A stretch of DNA of 64,000 nt from Pannonibacter indicus (GCF_001418225.1 NZ_LIPT01000002.1:372001-436000), one strand, 5' to 3'. Shown: positions 17,106 to 25,195, numbered from the stretch's first letter. Program-made: numbers and translations. Notes: a model not told the origin generated them from the letters alone.

Positions 17106-17120
17106 GTTCCGCATTTGTTC
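17106..17120 (-). promoter_or_regulatory. SOS box (LexA operator, GTTC-N7-GTTC)
   Basis: The plus strand reads GTTC, seven bases, GTTC; seen from the gene this is GAAC-N7-GAAC. This is exactly the direct-repeat operator of alphaproteobacterial LexA. It ends ten bases from the mmcB ATG, where a bound repressor would block transcription start. Both half sites are perfect. Confidence 0.85.
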
Positions 17121-17147
17121 GGAAAATGCAAGGGCTATCCCTGCATT

Positions 17148-18275
17148 TCAGCTTTCCGGCAGGTTGATGCCAAGCTCTCCCGCCAGCGCCAGAACCTTTG
17201 CGTCATGGGGCATCAGCGCGGCGAGAGACCTCAGCAGGTCCGCCGCTTCCCCCTGCCGTCCAAGGTCCGCCATCCAGCGGATGCGGGCGAGCGTCAGGTC
17301 CTTGCGCCAGCGCTTGGGCAGGGCGGCAAGGCCGGGATGGCTGGCAATCTGTGCTTCGGCCTCTGTCATCAGGGCAAGGGCGGATTCCAGATTTCCGCAC
17401 GCGGCGGCAGCATCCGCTCTCAGGCGCAGCAGGCCGATGTGGTCCGGGGCAAGGCCGCTCAGCCGCAGAAGGTCTGCTTCGTCCGGCAAGATGCCTTGCG
17501 CCAGCAGTTCGGCGGCCTGTGAGAACCCGGCGTGGAATGCGGGTGGCAGCGGCTGCAGCAGATCGCGGGCGGCCAGTTCCGCCGCCGGATCGCGCTCAAA
17601 GGTGCGGATGATCTTGCGGATGACGTTCAGCGCATAGAGGTGATCATGGCTGGCATGGCAGGAGGCCAGTTCATGCACGTAGATGCCAGACATCGCCGGA
17701 ACTTCCGCCTTGCGGCTGAGAACCCGTGCCGCGCCTGCGGCATCAGCGGCATCGAAATGGCCGAAGTAGAGATGCAGCGGATGGGCGGGCGGGGTCTCGA
17801 GCCTTGCGAATTCCGGTGCAAGTGCCAGCGCCTGCGCAGCCGTGCCGGGGTGTGGCAGGCCGTAACCGGCGCTCTGGGTGCCGGGCCGTCCGGGCTCCAG
17901 CTCCGGCCCGAAGCTGTGCACCTCGCCATCTCCCCGGCGCAAGCCCGCCGCCAGCGCCGCATGGCCGCCCATGGACGAGCCATAGTGGATGATGCGCGAG
18001 GGTTTCGCTTCGGCCACAGCGGCGTCAATCGCCGCGTCGATGGCTGCCGCCTGCCCCTCATACCAGCGCCAGCGCAGGTCGTTGAGGAAGAGGCAGGCGT
18101 GGCGCGTGTCGATGAACAGCCGCTCCAGCCCGAACCGGCCTCCGGGCACACGCACCTGCGAGTAGACGACGGCCAGAATGCCACTCCCGCCGCTCTGCGG
18201 GCCGGATACGAACCGCTGCCGGAGGCTCGCCTCGGGCGGTGCTTCTGCGGGTATGGGCTGGGGCATCTTTTCCAT
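17148..18275 (-). CDS. Alpha/beta-hydrolase-fold protein of unknown role
   Basis: A 375-residue protein. H-Y-G-S-S-M-G-G-H-A-A-L, near residue 105, is a nucleophile elbow (G-x-S-x-G-G), and the C-S-H-A-S-H-D-H region near residue 205 could supply the His. The last ~140 residues are helical and repeat-like, reminiscent of TPR units (A-L-A-L-M-T-E-A-E-A-Q-I-A). No signal peptide, so it is probably cytoplasmic. ATG 18275 is chosen over 18383: AAGGG lies about ten bases upstream and the extra residues look non-native. It ends 28 bases before the SOS box of mmcB. I do not recognise the substrate. Confidence 0.7.
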   Translation of the reverse strand: MEKMPQPIPAEAPPEASLRQRFVSGPQSGGSGILAVVYSQVRVPGGRFGLERLFIDTRHACLFLNDLRWRWYEGQAAAIDAAIDAAVAEAKPSRIIHYGSSMGGHAALAAGLRRGDGEVHSFGPELEPGRPGTQSAGYGLPHPGTAAQALALAPEFARLETPPAHPLHLYFGHFDAADAAGAARVLSRKAEVPAMSGIYVHELASCHASHDHLYALNVIRKIIRTFERDPAAELAARDLLQPLPPAFHAGFSQAAELLAQGILPDEADLLRLSGLAPDHIGLLRLRADAAAACGNLESALALMTEAEAQIASHPGLAALPKRWRKDLTLARIRWMADLGRQGEAADLLRSLAALMPHDAKVLALAGELGINLPES

Positions 18276-18373
18276 GGCCGCGACCCTTGCCTGGGTGAAG
18301 TGCGGAAGGCAAGTGAAAGGTGGACTGGGCGGACAAGGCGCCATGGCCGCTTGCTGGCGAATCCTCAGCCCCT

Positions 18374-18502
18374 CCATCGTCACCCCGGCCCCCGAGCCGG
18401 GACCGGTGAGCCGGGGCGCAAGTTGGTTGTCCCAGAAGCATCGCCGAAAAACCTTGGCTCACCGGCCCCGGATCTCCGCTGCGCTTCGTCCGGGGTGACG
18501 AT
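18374..18502. repeat. 129-bp inverted-repeat element between genes
   Basis: Bounded by an exact 15-bp inverted repeat, CCATCGTCACCCCGG at 18374-18388 and its complement at 18488-18502. A nested pair CCGGTGAGCC / GGCTCACCGG lies inside, so the element can fold into a long cruciform. It carries no ORF of note. It lies between the start of the hydrolase gene and the end of the SulP gene. It has the form of a REP- or MITE-like palindromic unit. Confidence 0.75.
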
Positions 18503-18532
18503 GGAAAAGCTGAGGGTTGAGCTCCCCCACCC

Positions 18533-20317
18533 TCAAATCTCCGGACCATCCCACAGCGTGCTCATTGCGCGGCGCTTGGGGTGGCGGGATTCGGAGACGT
18601 GGGCGGTTTCGGGGTCGAGGCTGCACAGGGCATCATACTGGGTGAGAAACACCTGCCCCGTGAGATGATGGGTGAAATCGGTGCGGTTCAGCCGGTCCAT
18701 CACCGGGCCCTTCACCTCTGACAGATGAAAGGTGACACCGGAATCCTTGAGCCGCCGGTTCAACTCCTCAAGACTTTCAAAGGCGCTGGCGTCGATCACG
18801 TTCACGGCGGTGCACATCAGCACCACATGGCGGATCTGCGGCCGTTCTGCCACCAGTTCCAGGATGCGGTCTTCGAGATAGCGGCTGTTGGCAAAGTAGA
18901 GGCTTTCATCGACGCGGACGGTCAGCACCGTGCTCCCGGTCACCACCTTGTGACGTTGAACATTGCGGAAGTGCTCCGTGCCCGGCACGATGCCGACGAC
19001 AGCCATGTGCGGGCGGCTGGTGCGGAACAGATAGAGCAGAACCGAGAGGATGACGCCCGTGGTGACGCCCGCTTCCACCCCCACCAGCAGGGTGACGAGA
19101 ATGGTGGCGGCCATGGCGGCAAAGTCGCTGCGTGAATAGAGGAAGGTGCGGCGCAGGGCCGGAAAGTCCACCAGCGAGAGCACGGCGACGATGATGGTGG
19201 CGGCAAGGGTTGCCTGCGGGAGGCTGGCGAGAAGCGGCGTCAGGAACAGGGTGGCCAGCGCAATGCCCACGGCGGTAAAGGCGCCTGCCGCCGGAGTTTC
19301 GGCGCCTGCATCGAAATTGACGACCGAGCGGGCAAAGCCGCCGGTCACCGGATAGCCGCCCGAAATGGCCGAGGCCACATTGGAGGCGCCAAGGCCGATC
19401 AGCTCCTGATCCGGCAGGATGCGCTGGCGCTTCTTGGCCGCCAGCGTCTGCGCCACGGACACAGATTCCACAAAGCCGATGACGGAGATGAGCAGGGCGG
19501 GGCCCAGAAGGTCCAGCCACAGCTTTGCGTCAAAGGGCGGCAGCACCGGCGTGGGCAACCCGCCGGGAATGTGGCCGACGAGCTTCACCCCCTTATTGCC
19601 GAGGCCGAAGGCCGCAGCCAGTAGGGTTGTCACGGCGACGGCGGCGACAGGACCGGCCTTGGCGATGCTATCGGCGAGCCTTGGCTTCAGTCCGGTACGG
19701 ATCAGAAGCGGCTTCAGCCCCTTGCGCACCCAGAACAGGAAGCCGATGGCCGGAATGCCGATGGCAAGCGTGATGAGATTGATCTGGCCCAGATTGGCAG
19801 CCAGAGACGAGGTGATTTCCACCAGCGTGGTGCCGCCGCCCGGCACACCGAGAATGTGTTTCAGCTGGCTGGCGGCAATCAGCAGGCCCGAGGCGGTGAT
19901 GAAGCCGGAAATCACCGGATGGGACAGGAAATTGGCGAGAAAACCGAGGCGGAACAAGCCCATGACGATGAGAATAAGCCCGGAGAGGAAGGCAAGCGCA
20001 ATGGCCGCGCCCAGATATTCCGCCGTGCCCTGCGCCGTCAGTTCGCCTACGGCAGAAGCCGTCATCAGCGACACCACCGCCACCGGCCCCACCGCCAGCG
20101 CCCGGCTGGTGCCGAAGATGGCATAGGCCACCAGAGGCAGGATGGAGGCATAGAGCCCGACCTCCGCCGGCAGCCCCGCCAGCAGCGCATAGGCCAGCGA
20201 CTGCGGGATCAGCATGATCGTCACGATCACGGCGGCGATGAGATCATTGGTGGCCGCCGCCCGGTCATAGGTACGGGCCCAGTCGAGAATCGGAAGATAG
20301 CGCTGAAGCCGGTTCAT
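18533..20317 (-). CDS. SulP-family anion transporter with STAS domain
   Basis: A 594-residue inner-membrane transporter of the SLC26/SulP family. It has about ten to twelve hydrophobic segments in residues 25-420, including A-Y-A-L-L-A-G-L-P-A-E-V-G-L-Y and the conserved G-x-x-N region G-L-G-A-S-N-V. A cytoplasmic STAS domain from about residue 445 contains V-N-V-I-D-A-S-A-F-E-S-L. Substrates in the family include sulfate, bicarbonate and other anions. It lies 121 bases downstream of the metallo-hydrolase gene on the same strand and is probably part of the sulfur operon starting at 22251. A stem-loop in the gap may reduce read-through. Confidence 0.88.
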   Translation of the reverse strand: MNRLQRYLPILDWARTYDRAAATNDLIAAVIVTIMLIPQSLAYALLAGLPAEVGLYASILPLVAYAIFGTSRALAVGPVAVVSLMTASAVGELTAQGTAEYLGAAIALAFLSGLILIVMGLFRLGFLANFLSHPVISGFITASGLLIAASQLKHILGVPGGGTTLVEITSSLAANLGQINLITLAIGIPAIGFLFWVRKGLKPLLIRTGLKPRLADSIAKAGPVAAVAVTTLLAAAFGLGNKGVKLVGHIPGGLPTPVLPPFDAKLWLDLLGPALLISVIGFVESVSVAQTLAAKKRQRILPDQELIGLGASNVASAISGGYPVTGGFARSVVNFDAGAETPAAGAFTAVGIALATLFLTPLLASLPQATLAATIIVAVLSLVDFPALRRTFLYSRSDFAAMAATILVTLLVGVEAGVTTGVILSVLLYLFRTSRPHMAVVGIVPGTEHFRNVQRHKVVTGSTVLTVRVDESLYFANSRYLEDRILELVAERPQIRHVVLMCTAVNVIDASAFESLEELNRRLKDSGVTFHLSEVKGPVMDRLNRTDFTHHLTGQVFLTQYDALCSLDPETAHVSESRHPKRRAMSTLWDGPEI

Positions 20318-20376
20318 TGGGGGCTCGCTGGAGGGAGAAAACAGACGTGGAGAGCAGTCTTTGGCTGATGCCTCTC

Positions 20377-20407
20377 AGTCCCCCGTTCCCTTGAGGGGAG
20401 GGGGACT
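20377..20407 (-). terminator. Stem-loop between metallo-hydrolase and SulP genes
   Basis: AGTCCCCC at 20377-20384 pairs with GGGGGACT at 20400-20407, with further GC pairing inside. There is no U-run, so it may be a partial terminator or RNA processing signal within the operon. Confidence 0.45.
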
Positions 20408-20438
20408 GGAACGCTGTGCCGTGGAAGCAAAACGCTCC

Positions 20439-21332
20439 TTAAAGCCCATTGACCGGAACCTTGAGGAAGGTTTTGCCGCTTTCGTCTGCCGGGGGCAGTT
20501 TGCCGGCGCGCATGTTGACCTGCAGCGAGGGGATGATCAGCTTCGGCATGTCGAGTTCGGCATCGCGGGCGGTGCGGAAGGCGATGAATTCCTCACGCGT
20601 CTTGCCGCCGCCCACGTGGATGTTATGCGCCTTTTCCTCACCCACCGTGGTCTCCCACTGGATGTCGCGGCCATTGGGGCCGTAGTCGTGGCACATGAAG
20701 AGGCGCATTTCATCCGGCAGGGCGAGCACCTTCTGGATGGAATCATAGAGTGTGCCGGCATCCCCGCCGGGAAAATCGGCGCGGGCGGAGCCGCCATCGG
20801 GCATGAACAGGGTGTCCCCCACAAAGGCGGCATTCCCCATCACATGGGTCATGCAGGCCGGCGTGTGGCCGGGGGTGTAGATGGCAAAGCAGGTCATGCT
20901 GCCGACCTGATAGGTGTCCCCGTCCTCGAACAGCCGGTCAAACTGGCTGCCGTCGCGCTGGAACTCCGTGCCCTCGTTGAAGATCTTGCCGAAGGTTTCC
21001 TGCACCACGGTGATCTGGCTGCCGATGCCCAGATTGCCGCCCAGCTTGCCCTGGATATAGGGCGCGGCAGACAAATGGTCGGCGTGGACATGGGTCTCGA
21101 TCAGCCATTCTACCCTGAGACCGTTCTCCTCGACGAAGCGGATGATCTGGTCCGCCGAGACATAGCTGATCCGCCCGGCGGCATAGTCGAGGTCCATGAC
21201 GCTGTCGATGATGGCGCAGGCCTCCGAGGCCGGGTCCTTCACCACATAGCTGATGGTGTTGGTCAGCGGATCAAAGAAGGCGGTGACCTCGGGGGTCACC
21301 GTCATGTCAACCGGATAGGACTGCGTGCTCAT
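20439..21332 (-). CDS. MBL-fold persulfide dioxygenase-like protein (Blh/ETHE1 type)
   Basis: A 297-residue metallo-beta-lactamase-fold hydrolase. The metal motif T-H-V-H-A-D-H-L is near residue 73, the second His in Y-T-P-G-H-T-P-A, and the Asp in F-V-G-D-T-L-F. This architecture and the neighbouring YeeE/YedE genes match the Blh proteins of BigR-type operons, which oxidise glutathione persulfide to sulfite with O2 in the cytoplasm. That activity is inferred. The start at ATG 21332 has AGGAGAG about five bases upstream; the longer frame to 21464 overlaps the previous gene. Confidence 0.87.
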   Translation of the reverse strand: MSTQSYPVDMTVTPEVTAFFDPLTNTISYVVKDPASEACAIIDSVMDLDYAAGRISYVSADQIIRFVEENGLRVEWLIETHVHADHLSAAPYIQGKLGGNLGIGSQITVVQETFGKIFNEGTEFQRDGSQFDRLFEDGDTYQVGSMTCFAIYTPGHTPACMTHVMGNAAFVGDTLFMPDGGSARADFPGGDAGTLYDSIQKVLALPDEMRLFMCHDYGPNGRDIQWETTVGEEKAHNIHVGGGKTREEFIAFRTARDAELDMPKLIIPSLQVNMRAGKLPPADESGKTFLKVPVNGL

Positions 21333-21355
21333 GGTGTCTCTCCTGAGGGGTCTGG

Positions 21356-21814
21356 TCATTCGCCGGATGCGAGCTTCGGACGCGCCGGTTTCTGCTGCAC
21401 CTGCAGCATGCCGATGGCCCGGGCAGCCAGCATGCCCGCGACGACGGCCGCAAAGGCGATCCACGGTTCACTCTGGCCAAGCCCGAGCGCGGGCACAAGC
21501 CCGCCGGGGCAGAAACCGGACAGGCCCCAGCCGATGCCAAAGACGGCCGCGCCGCCGATGAGCTTCGGATCGATATCCTTGCGGGTGGGCACCAGATAGC
21601 GCGGAGCGAGCAGCGGCGCGCCGCCCTTGCGGAAGAGGATCTGGTAGCCGGCGGCTGTCACGGCGAGGGCGCCGCCCATGACAAAGGCAAGGCTGGGGTC
21701 CCAGGTTCCGGCAATATCGAAGAAATTCAGAACCTTGGCCGGATTGACCATGCCCGACAGCAGAATGCCGAGGCCAAAGACGAGGCCGATCGCAAAGGCA
21801 GAGAGAATGCGCAT
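21356..21814 (-). CDS. YeeE/YedE half-transporter (DUF6691 type)
   Basis: A 152-residue membrane protein with about four helices and the conserved G-L-S-G-F-C-P-G-G-L-V-P loop, whose Cys is part of the sulfur-conducting path in YeeE (TsuA)-type thiosulfate transporters. Together with the gene upstream it makes a split, two-subunit form of the transporter. It starts five bases after the upstream stop, so both halves are co-translated. Substrate is likely thiosulfate or another reduced sulfur species (inference). Confidence 0.87.
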   Translation of the reverse strand: MRILSAFAIGLVFGLGILLSGMVNPAKVLNFFDIAGTWDPSLAFVMGGALAVTAAGYQILFRKGGAPLLAPRYLVPTRKDIDPKLIGGAAVFGIGWGLSGFCPGGLVPALGLGQSEPWIAFAAVVAGMLAARAIGMLQVQQKPARPKLASGE

Positions 21815-21819
21815 GGGTC

Positions 21820-22251
21820 TCAGCCTCCGAAAACGTGACGGACAAGGAAGACGGTCACAGCGCCGGTGGCCATGAAGGTGAGCGTCGCTGCGATGGAGCG
21901 GGCGGAGAGGCGCGACAGGCCGCAGACCCCGTGGCCGCTGGTGCAGCCGGAGCCGAAGGTGGCGCCGATGCCAACCAGAAATCCGCCCGCCACCAGCGCA
22001 AGTGTGGAAACCGGCACAGCGATCTGCGGCATGCTGCCGGTCGCGGCCATGACGGTGATGGGAGCGGCGATCATGCCAGCGATGAAGGCCATGCGCCAGC
22101 CGCGGTCACTTTCGCCCGAGCCCGGCAGAAACCCGCCCAGAATGCCGGTGATCCCGGCGATGCGGCCATGAACGGCCATCAGTACAACGGCGGCAAGGCC
22201 GATGAGTGCGCCCCCTGCCAGCGACAGGAGCGGCGTGAATTCGGTTGGCAT
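21820..22251 (-). CDS. YeeE/YedE half-transporter, first gene of the sulfur operon
   Basis: A 143-residue membrane protein with four hydrophobic segments and the motif F-G-S-G-C-T-S-G-H-G-V-C-G, the Cys-containing pore loop of YeeE/YedE proteins. I place the start at ATG 22251, with AGAGGG five bases upstream; an extension to 22305 would begin inside the promoter and operator. It forms the complementary half of the next gene product. Control is expected through the palindrome over its -10 box. Confidence 0.87.
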   Translation of the reverse strand: MPTEFTPLLSLAGGALIGLAAVVLMAVHGRIAGITGILGGFLPGSGESDRGWRMAFIAGMIAAPITVMAATGSMPQIAVPVSTLALVAGGFLVGIGATFGSGCTSGHGVCGLSRLSARSIAATLTFMATGAVTVFLVRHVFGG

Positions 22252-22298
22252 TCTGACCCTCTCTTCATATGCCTGAAGGCAGCCGGAAACGGCCACTT

Positions 22299-22316
22299 GT
22301 TTCATACATAGGAAAC
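22299..22316. promoter_or_regulatory. Operator dyad over the -10 box, with a second copy upstream
   Basis: GTTTC (22299-22303) and GAAAC (22312-22316) flank eight bases that include the -10 hexamer. A second dyad with the same 8-base spacer, TTTTC...GAAAC, lies at 22340-22357, exactly 41 bases away or about four helical turns. A repressor of the ArsR type (BigR-like) is the natural candidate; no such gene is in the window. Confidence 0.6.
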
Positions 22317-22333
22317 TAAGCGGCCCGTGCCAA
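22305..22333 (-). promoter_or_regulatory. Sigma-70 promoter of the sulfur operon
   Basis: On the minus strand TTGGCA (22333-22328) and TATGTA (22310-22305) are separated by 17 bases, an almost ideal housekeeping promoter. Transcription would start near 22298, upstream of the ATG at 22251. The -10 box lies inside a palindrome. Confidence 0.7.
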
Positions 22334-22356
22334 GACGTATTTTCAATTAAACGAAA

Positions 22357-24378
22357 CTACTGAGCCGCCGGTGGCGGGGCAGGGACCAGGGTCACCGCCG
22401 ATCCATCCGGGCGCTGGCGCTCCGTCGCACCCGGCAGCTGCAGGAAGGGATTGCGGTCCGCAAGCGGGGCGGCCTGTTCCGTCTTGGGGGCGGAGAATTC
22501 TCCCAGAGGATGCAGGATCTCTTCCGAAATGATGCCGCCAGCATAAAGGGGGGTGACGTCCTCACCGCTCCCGACGACGAAGCTCGTGGGCCAAAGGCGC
22601 AGCACCTGACGGATGTCGTCCTTCTTGTCCGGCGCATGGCTGTTGCGGATCATCACAAGGGCGGCATAGCGTCCGTAATGGGTCCGCGGCAGGGCGGGCA
22701 GAACCTCCGCGCTGGTCTGTCCCTCAATGAAGCCGGCCGCAGATCTTACGGTCCAGGCCGGAGCCTTTTGCCAGCCCTCCTGTTCCAGCCGGCGGGCAAG
22801 GGCGCCGAGATCTCCGGCATATTGCACGATCAACGGCTCTTCCTCATCACCGCTGAGGCCGACGCGGCGCGGGGCAACGCGGGTCCAGCCGCTGTCGAGC
22901 CAGTCCGCCTTGTCCAGCACCTGCTCGTTCGCCACGGGGCTGTAGGTGGCAAGGGCTGCAGGCAGGTTGCGGGTGATGTGCCAGCCGCCGAACACCACGA
23001 AGGCACTGGCGACAATCGCCACCAGCACGCCCCGGCCCACCTTTTCGTTGTGGACATGGCCAAATACGAAGGCAAAGGCGGAGACCATGGCGGTGCCGAA
23101 CAGCAGGCCCGCCAGCACATCGCTGGTCCAGTGCACCCCGAGATAGACCCGGGAGAAAGCCATGGTCAGCACATAGATGGCGGTGATGGTGAAAATGCCG
23201 GCCTTGGACCAGGCCGAGCGCTCATGAGCGATCAGCACGGCAATGATGCCGAAAATGACGGTGGTGACCGTCGTGTGGCCGGAGGGAAAGCTGAAGCTGT
23301 GCACACCGTCACCAAAGGCATTGGGCCGGTCACGCACGACGAGAGCCTTCATCAGGGGCACGAACAGCGCCGTCGTGCTGACGGCGATGAGGAAACCGGT
23401 GCCCCGGCGCCAGGCCTTGCGGACAAACAGATAGGCTGCGGCCAGCAGCGCAAAGATGGTCAGCAGAAAACCATCGCCCAGCATGGTGATGGGCACGAGG
23501 ATGCGGTCACCCAGCGGCGAGCGCAGGCTCTCGAACAGGTTGCGGATCGCCAGATCCGCCTGGGTCAGGCTGTCGCCCGGCGTCAGCTGCGTCACCAGCC
23601 AGAAGAAGGCGGGCATGGTGATGATCAGCAGGAGCGCGGATGCCAGCATGCCGGTGGAGCGGGGATGCTGCGGATCGAAAGAGCGGGCCACCCACTGCGA
23701 GACCGTGCCGGGACGGCGGGCAAACCAGCCGATGATGGCGCCATGAGTGCCGGCGAACAGCGGCATGATGATCTGGATGAGCCAGCGGCCCAGCATGATC
23801 ACGACAAAGAGAATGACGCAGAGCACGCCCAGCATCACCGCCAGACGGCCGCTGACCTCGCCGATGGCACTCAGCGCCGTACCGGCAATGAAGCCGGGTC
23901 CGAGGTGCGAGACGGCCCAGGCAATGGCCGAGATGACGTTGACGAAGGTGAAGTACCAGGCGTCCATGCCCACCATGCCGGCGATGCCCGGCACAACGGA
24001 TTTCACCCCCGGCACGAAGCGTCCGATGAAGACGCTCTTGCCGCCATGCAGCCGGAAGAAGGCCTCGCCACGCTCCATGATGCTCTTGTAGCGGGACAGC
24101 GGCCAGACATTGCGCAGCCGGTCCTTGTAGAAATAGCCGACCCAATAGGAAATCGCGTCACCGGCAATCGCGCCGAGAGTGGTCCACAGAAAGATCGACA
24201 CCGGATCGAGCTTGCCGAGACCTGCGAGCGCGCCCGCGCCGACCAGCACAACGGTGCTGGGCACGAAGAGGCCGACAATGAAGAGCGCCTCGCCCATGGC
24301 AATCAGGAAGCAGATGAGCCCGGCCAGTTCGGGATTATCCCCAAGGAACGTGACGATCTGATTGAGATACTCGGTCAA
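22357..24378 (-). CDS. DedA - PAP2 phosphatase - LssY C-terminal fusion membrane protein
   Basis: A 673-residue multi-domain membrane protein. The DedA part (residues 1-200) has F-I-G-R-F-V-P-G-V-K-S and G-Y-F-Y-K-D. The PAP2 part (about 240-440) has K-A-L-V-V-R-D-R-P, S-F-P-S-G-H-T-T and S-R-V-Y-L-G-V-H-W-T-S-D, the complete acid-phosphatase triad motifs. The C-terminal ~200 residues match LssY-type domains. DedA proteins flip or traffic phospholipids and undecaprenyl phosphate, and PAP2 enzymes dephosphorylate lipid pyrophosphates. A role in recycling of lipid carriers or membrane lipids is inferred. The 3' end abuts the sulfur-operon promoter. Confidence 0.88.
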   Translation of the reverse strand: MTEYLNQIVTFLGDNPELAGLICFLIAMGEALFIVGLFVPSTVVLVGAGALAGLGKLDPVSIFLWTTLGAIAGDAISYWVGYFYKDRLRNVWPLSRYKSIMERGEAFFRLHGGKSVFIGRFVPGVKSVVPGIAGMVGMDAWYFTFVNVISAIAWAVSHLGPGFIAGTALSAIGEVSGRLAVMLGVLCVILFVVIMLGRWLIQIIMPLFAGTHGAIIGWFARRPGTVSQWVARSFDPQHPRSTGMLASALLLIITMPAFFWLVTQLTPGDSLTQADLAIRNLFESLRSPLGDRILVPITMLGDGFLLTIFALLAAAYLFVRKAWRRGTGFLIAVSTTALFVPLMKALVVRDRPNAFGDGVHSFSFPSGHTTVTTVIFGIIAVLIAHERSAWSKAGIFTITAIYVLTMAFSRVYLGVHWTSDVLAGLLFGTAMVSAFAFVFGHVHNEKVGRGVLVAIVASAFVVFGGWHITRNLPAALATYSPVANEQVLDKADWLDSGWTRVAPRRVGLSGDEEEPLIVQYAGDLGALARRLEQEGWQKAPAWTVRSAAGFIEGQTSAEVLPALPRTHYGRYAALVMIRNSHAPDKKDDIRQVLRLWPTSFVVGSGEDVTPLYAGGIISEEILHPLGEFSAPKTEQAAPLADRNPFLQLPGATERQRPDGSAVTLVPAPPPAAQ

Positions 24379-24524
24379 GAACGGCTTCCACCTGATCGCA
24401 ACATCTTTGCAGCGCCAATGCTCGGCCGGAAGTTTCGCGGGCCAAGGCCGCCTGCATATAAGTACCGGCCTATGTGCTCAACAGGTATCTAGCACCAGAA
24501 AGTTTCGGCAAGGTGCATGCGGCT

Positions 24525-24998
24525 TCAACAGGATGCGATGAGCAGTTCCTGCGCCTGCCGCTCTATGGGAGCTCTATGCTGGGCCAGCGTCTGGTCGATA
24601 CAGCGGCGGATTCGGCGGAAATACTCGCTGCAGGCCGCAAGGCTTTCCGGACGGCTGTCAGCCTCGCAGGCCGCCACCTGCCACAGGGTGCGGCGCGGGT
24701 TGCCCGGCCAGTCCGGCTGATGGCCGCCAGCCACACTGTCCGTCAGCGCCACCACGCGGTCGGGCTGCGGCGCATGGGGCAGCATGAAGATGTCCCAGCT
24801 CTTGGGCTCAAGGCCCTGCGCATCGAGGCCATGGTCCTGCAGCAGGCGCCGCACAAGCGGATGCAGTGTGCCGCGCGGATTGGGGCCTGCAGAAAAGGCA
24901 CGAATCCCCTGCGGCGCAAGGCTGTTCAGGTACGCCTCGGCCAGCGGCCCCAGCAGAGCGTTGTCCGGACAGACGAAAAGCACAGTCGACGGGGTCAT
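24525..24998 (-). CDS. LMW phosphatase / arsenate reductase-like protein with degenerate P-loop
   Basis: A 157-residue protein with the low-molecular-weight phosphatase fold (L-F-V-C at the N-terminus, A-E-A-Y-L-N-S helix, F-S-A-G-P-N-P-R-G). The P-loop reads C-P-D-N-A-L-L-G-P: Cys10 is kept, but the Arg expected six residues later (C-x5-R-S) is Leu. It should therefore not bind phosphate or arsenate normally. The C-terminal D-P motif is also not obvious. A binding or regulatory role is possible. It is monocistronic, divergent from the tannase-family gene. Confidence 0.7.
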   Translation of the reverse strand: MTPSTVLFVCPDNALLGPLAEAYLNSLAPQGIRAFSAGPNPRGTLHPLVRRLLQDHGLDAQGLEPKSWDIFMLPHAPQPDRVVALTDSVAGGHQPDWPGNPRRTLWQVAACEADSRPESLAACSEYFRRIRRCIDQTLAQHRAPIERQAQELLIASC

Positions 24999-25179
24999 TC
25001 CAGGCCTCTTCGAATCATCGCCCCTTGGGCGTCTGTTTAGTCAGATGACACTACGGACGTGTGACAGCGGCAGTTCGTGCAAAACCGGATGCCGCGGCAC
25101 GGCCAGCAAGGTGGCGGCTGCATGACCGTGGCGCGGTTTTGACTTGTCCAGCCAAAAGGATGCCCGCTAGCATACGACC

Positions 25180-25195
25180 TGCAATACGGATTGCA
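25180..25195. promoter_or_regulatory. Candidate operator upstream of the tannase-family gene
   Basis: TGCAAT and ATTGCA form a perfect inverted repeat with a 4-base spacer, about 90 bases before the esterase ATG, in the divergent gap. It is a plausible regulator site; the regulator is unknown. Confidence 0.4.

Noticed and set aside
22305-22333. N-terminal extension of the first YeeE/YedE half-transporter beyond 22251
   Set aside because: The longer start would lie on the -10 box and operator; ATG 22251 has a good Shine-Dalgarno and begins at the membrane domain.
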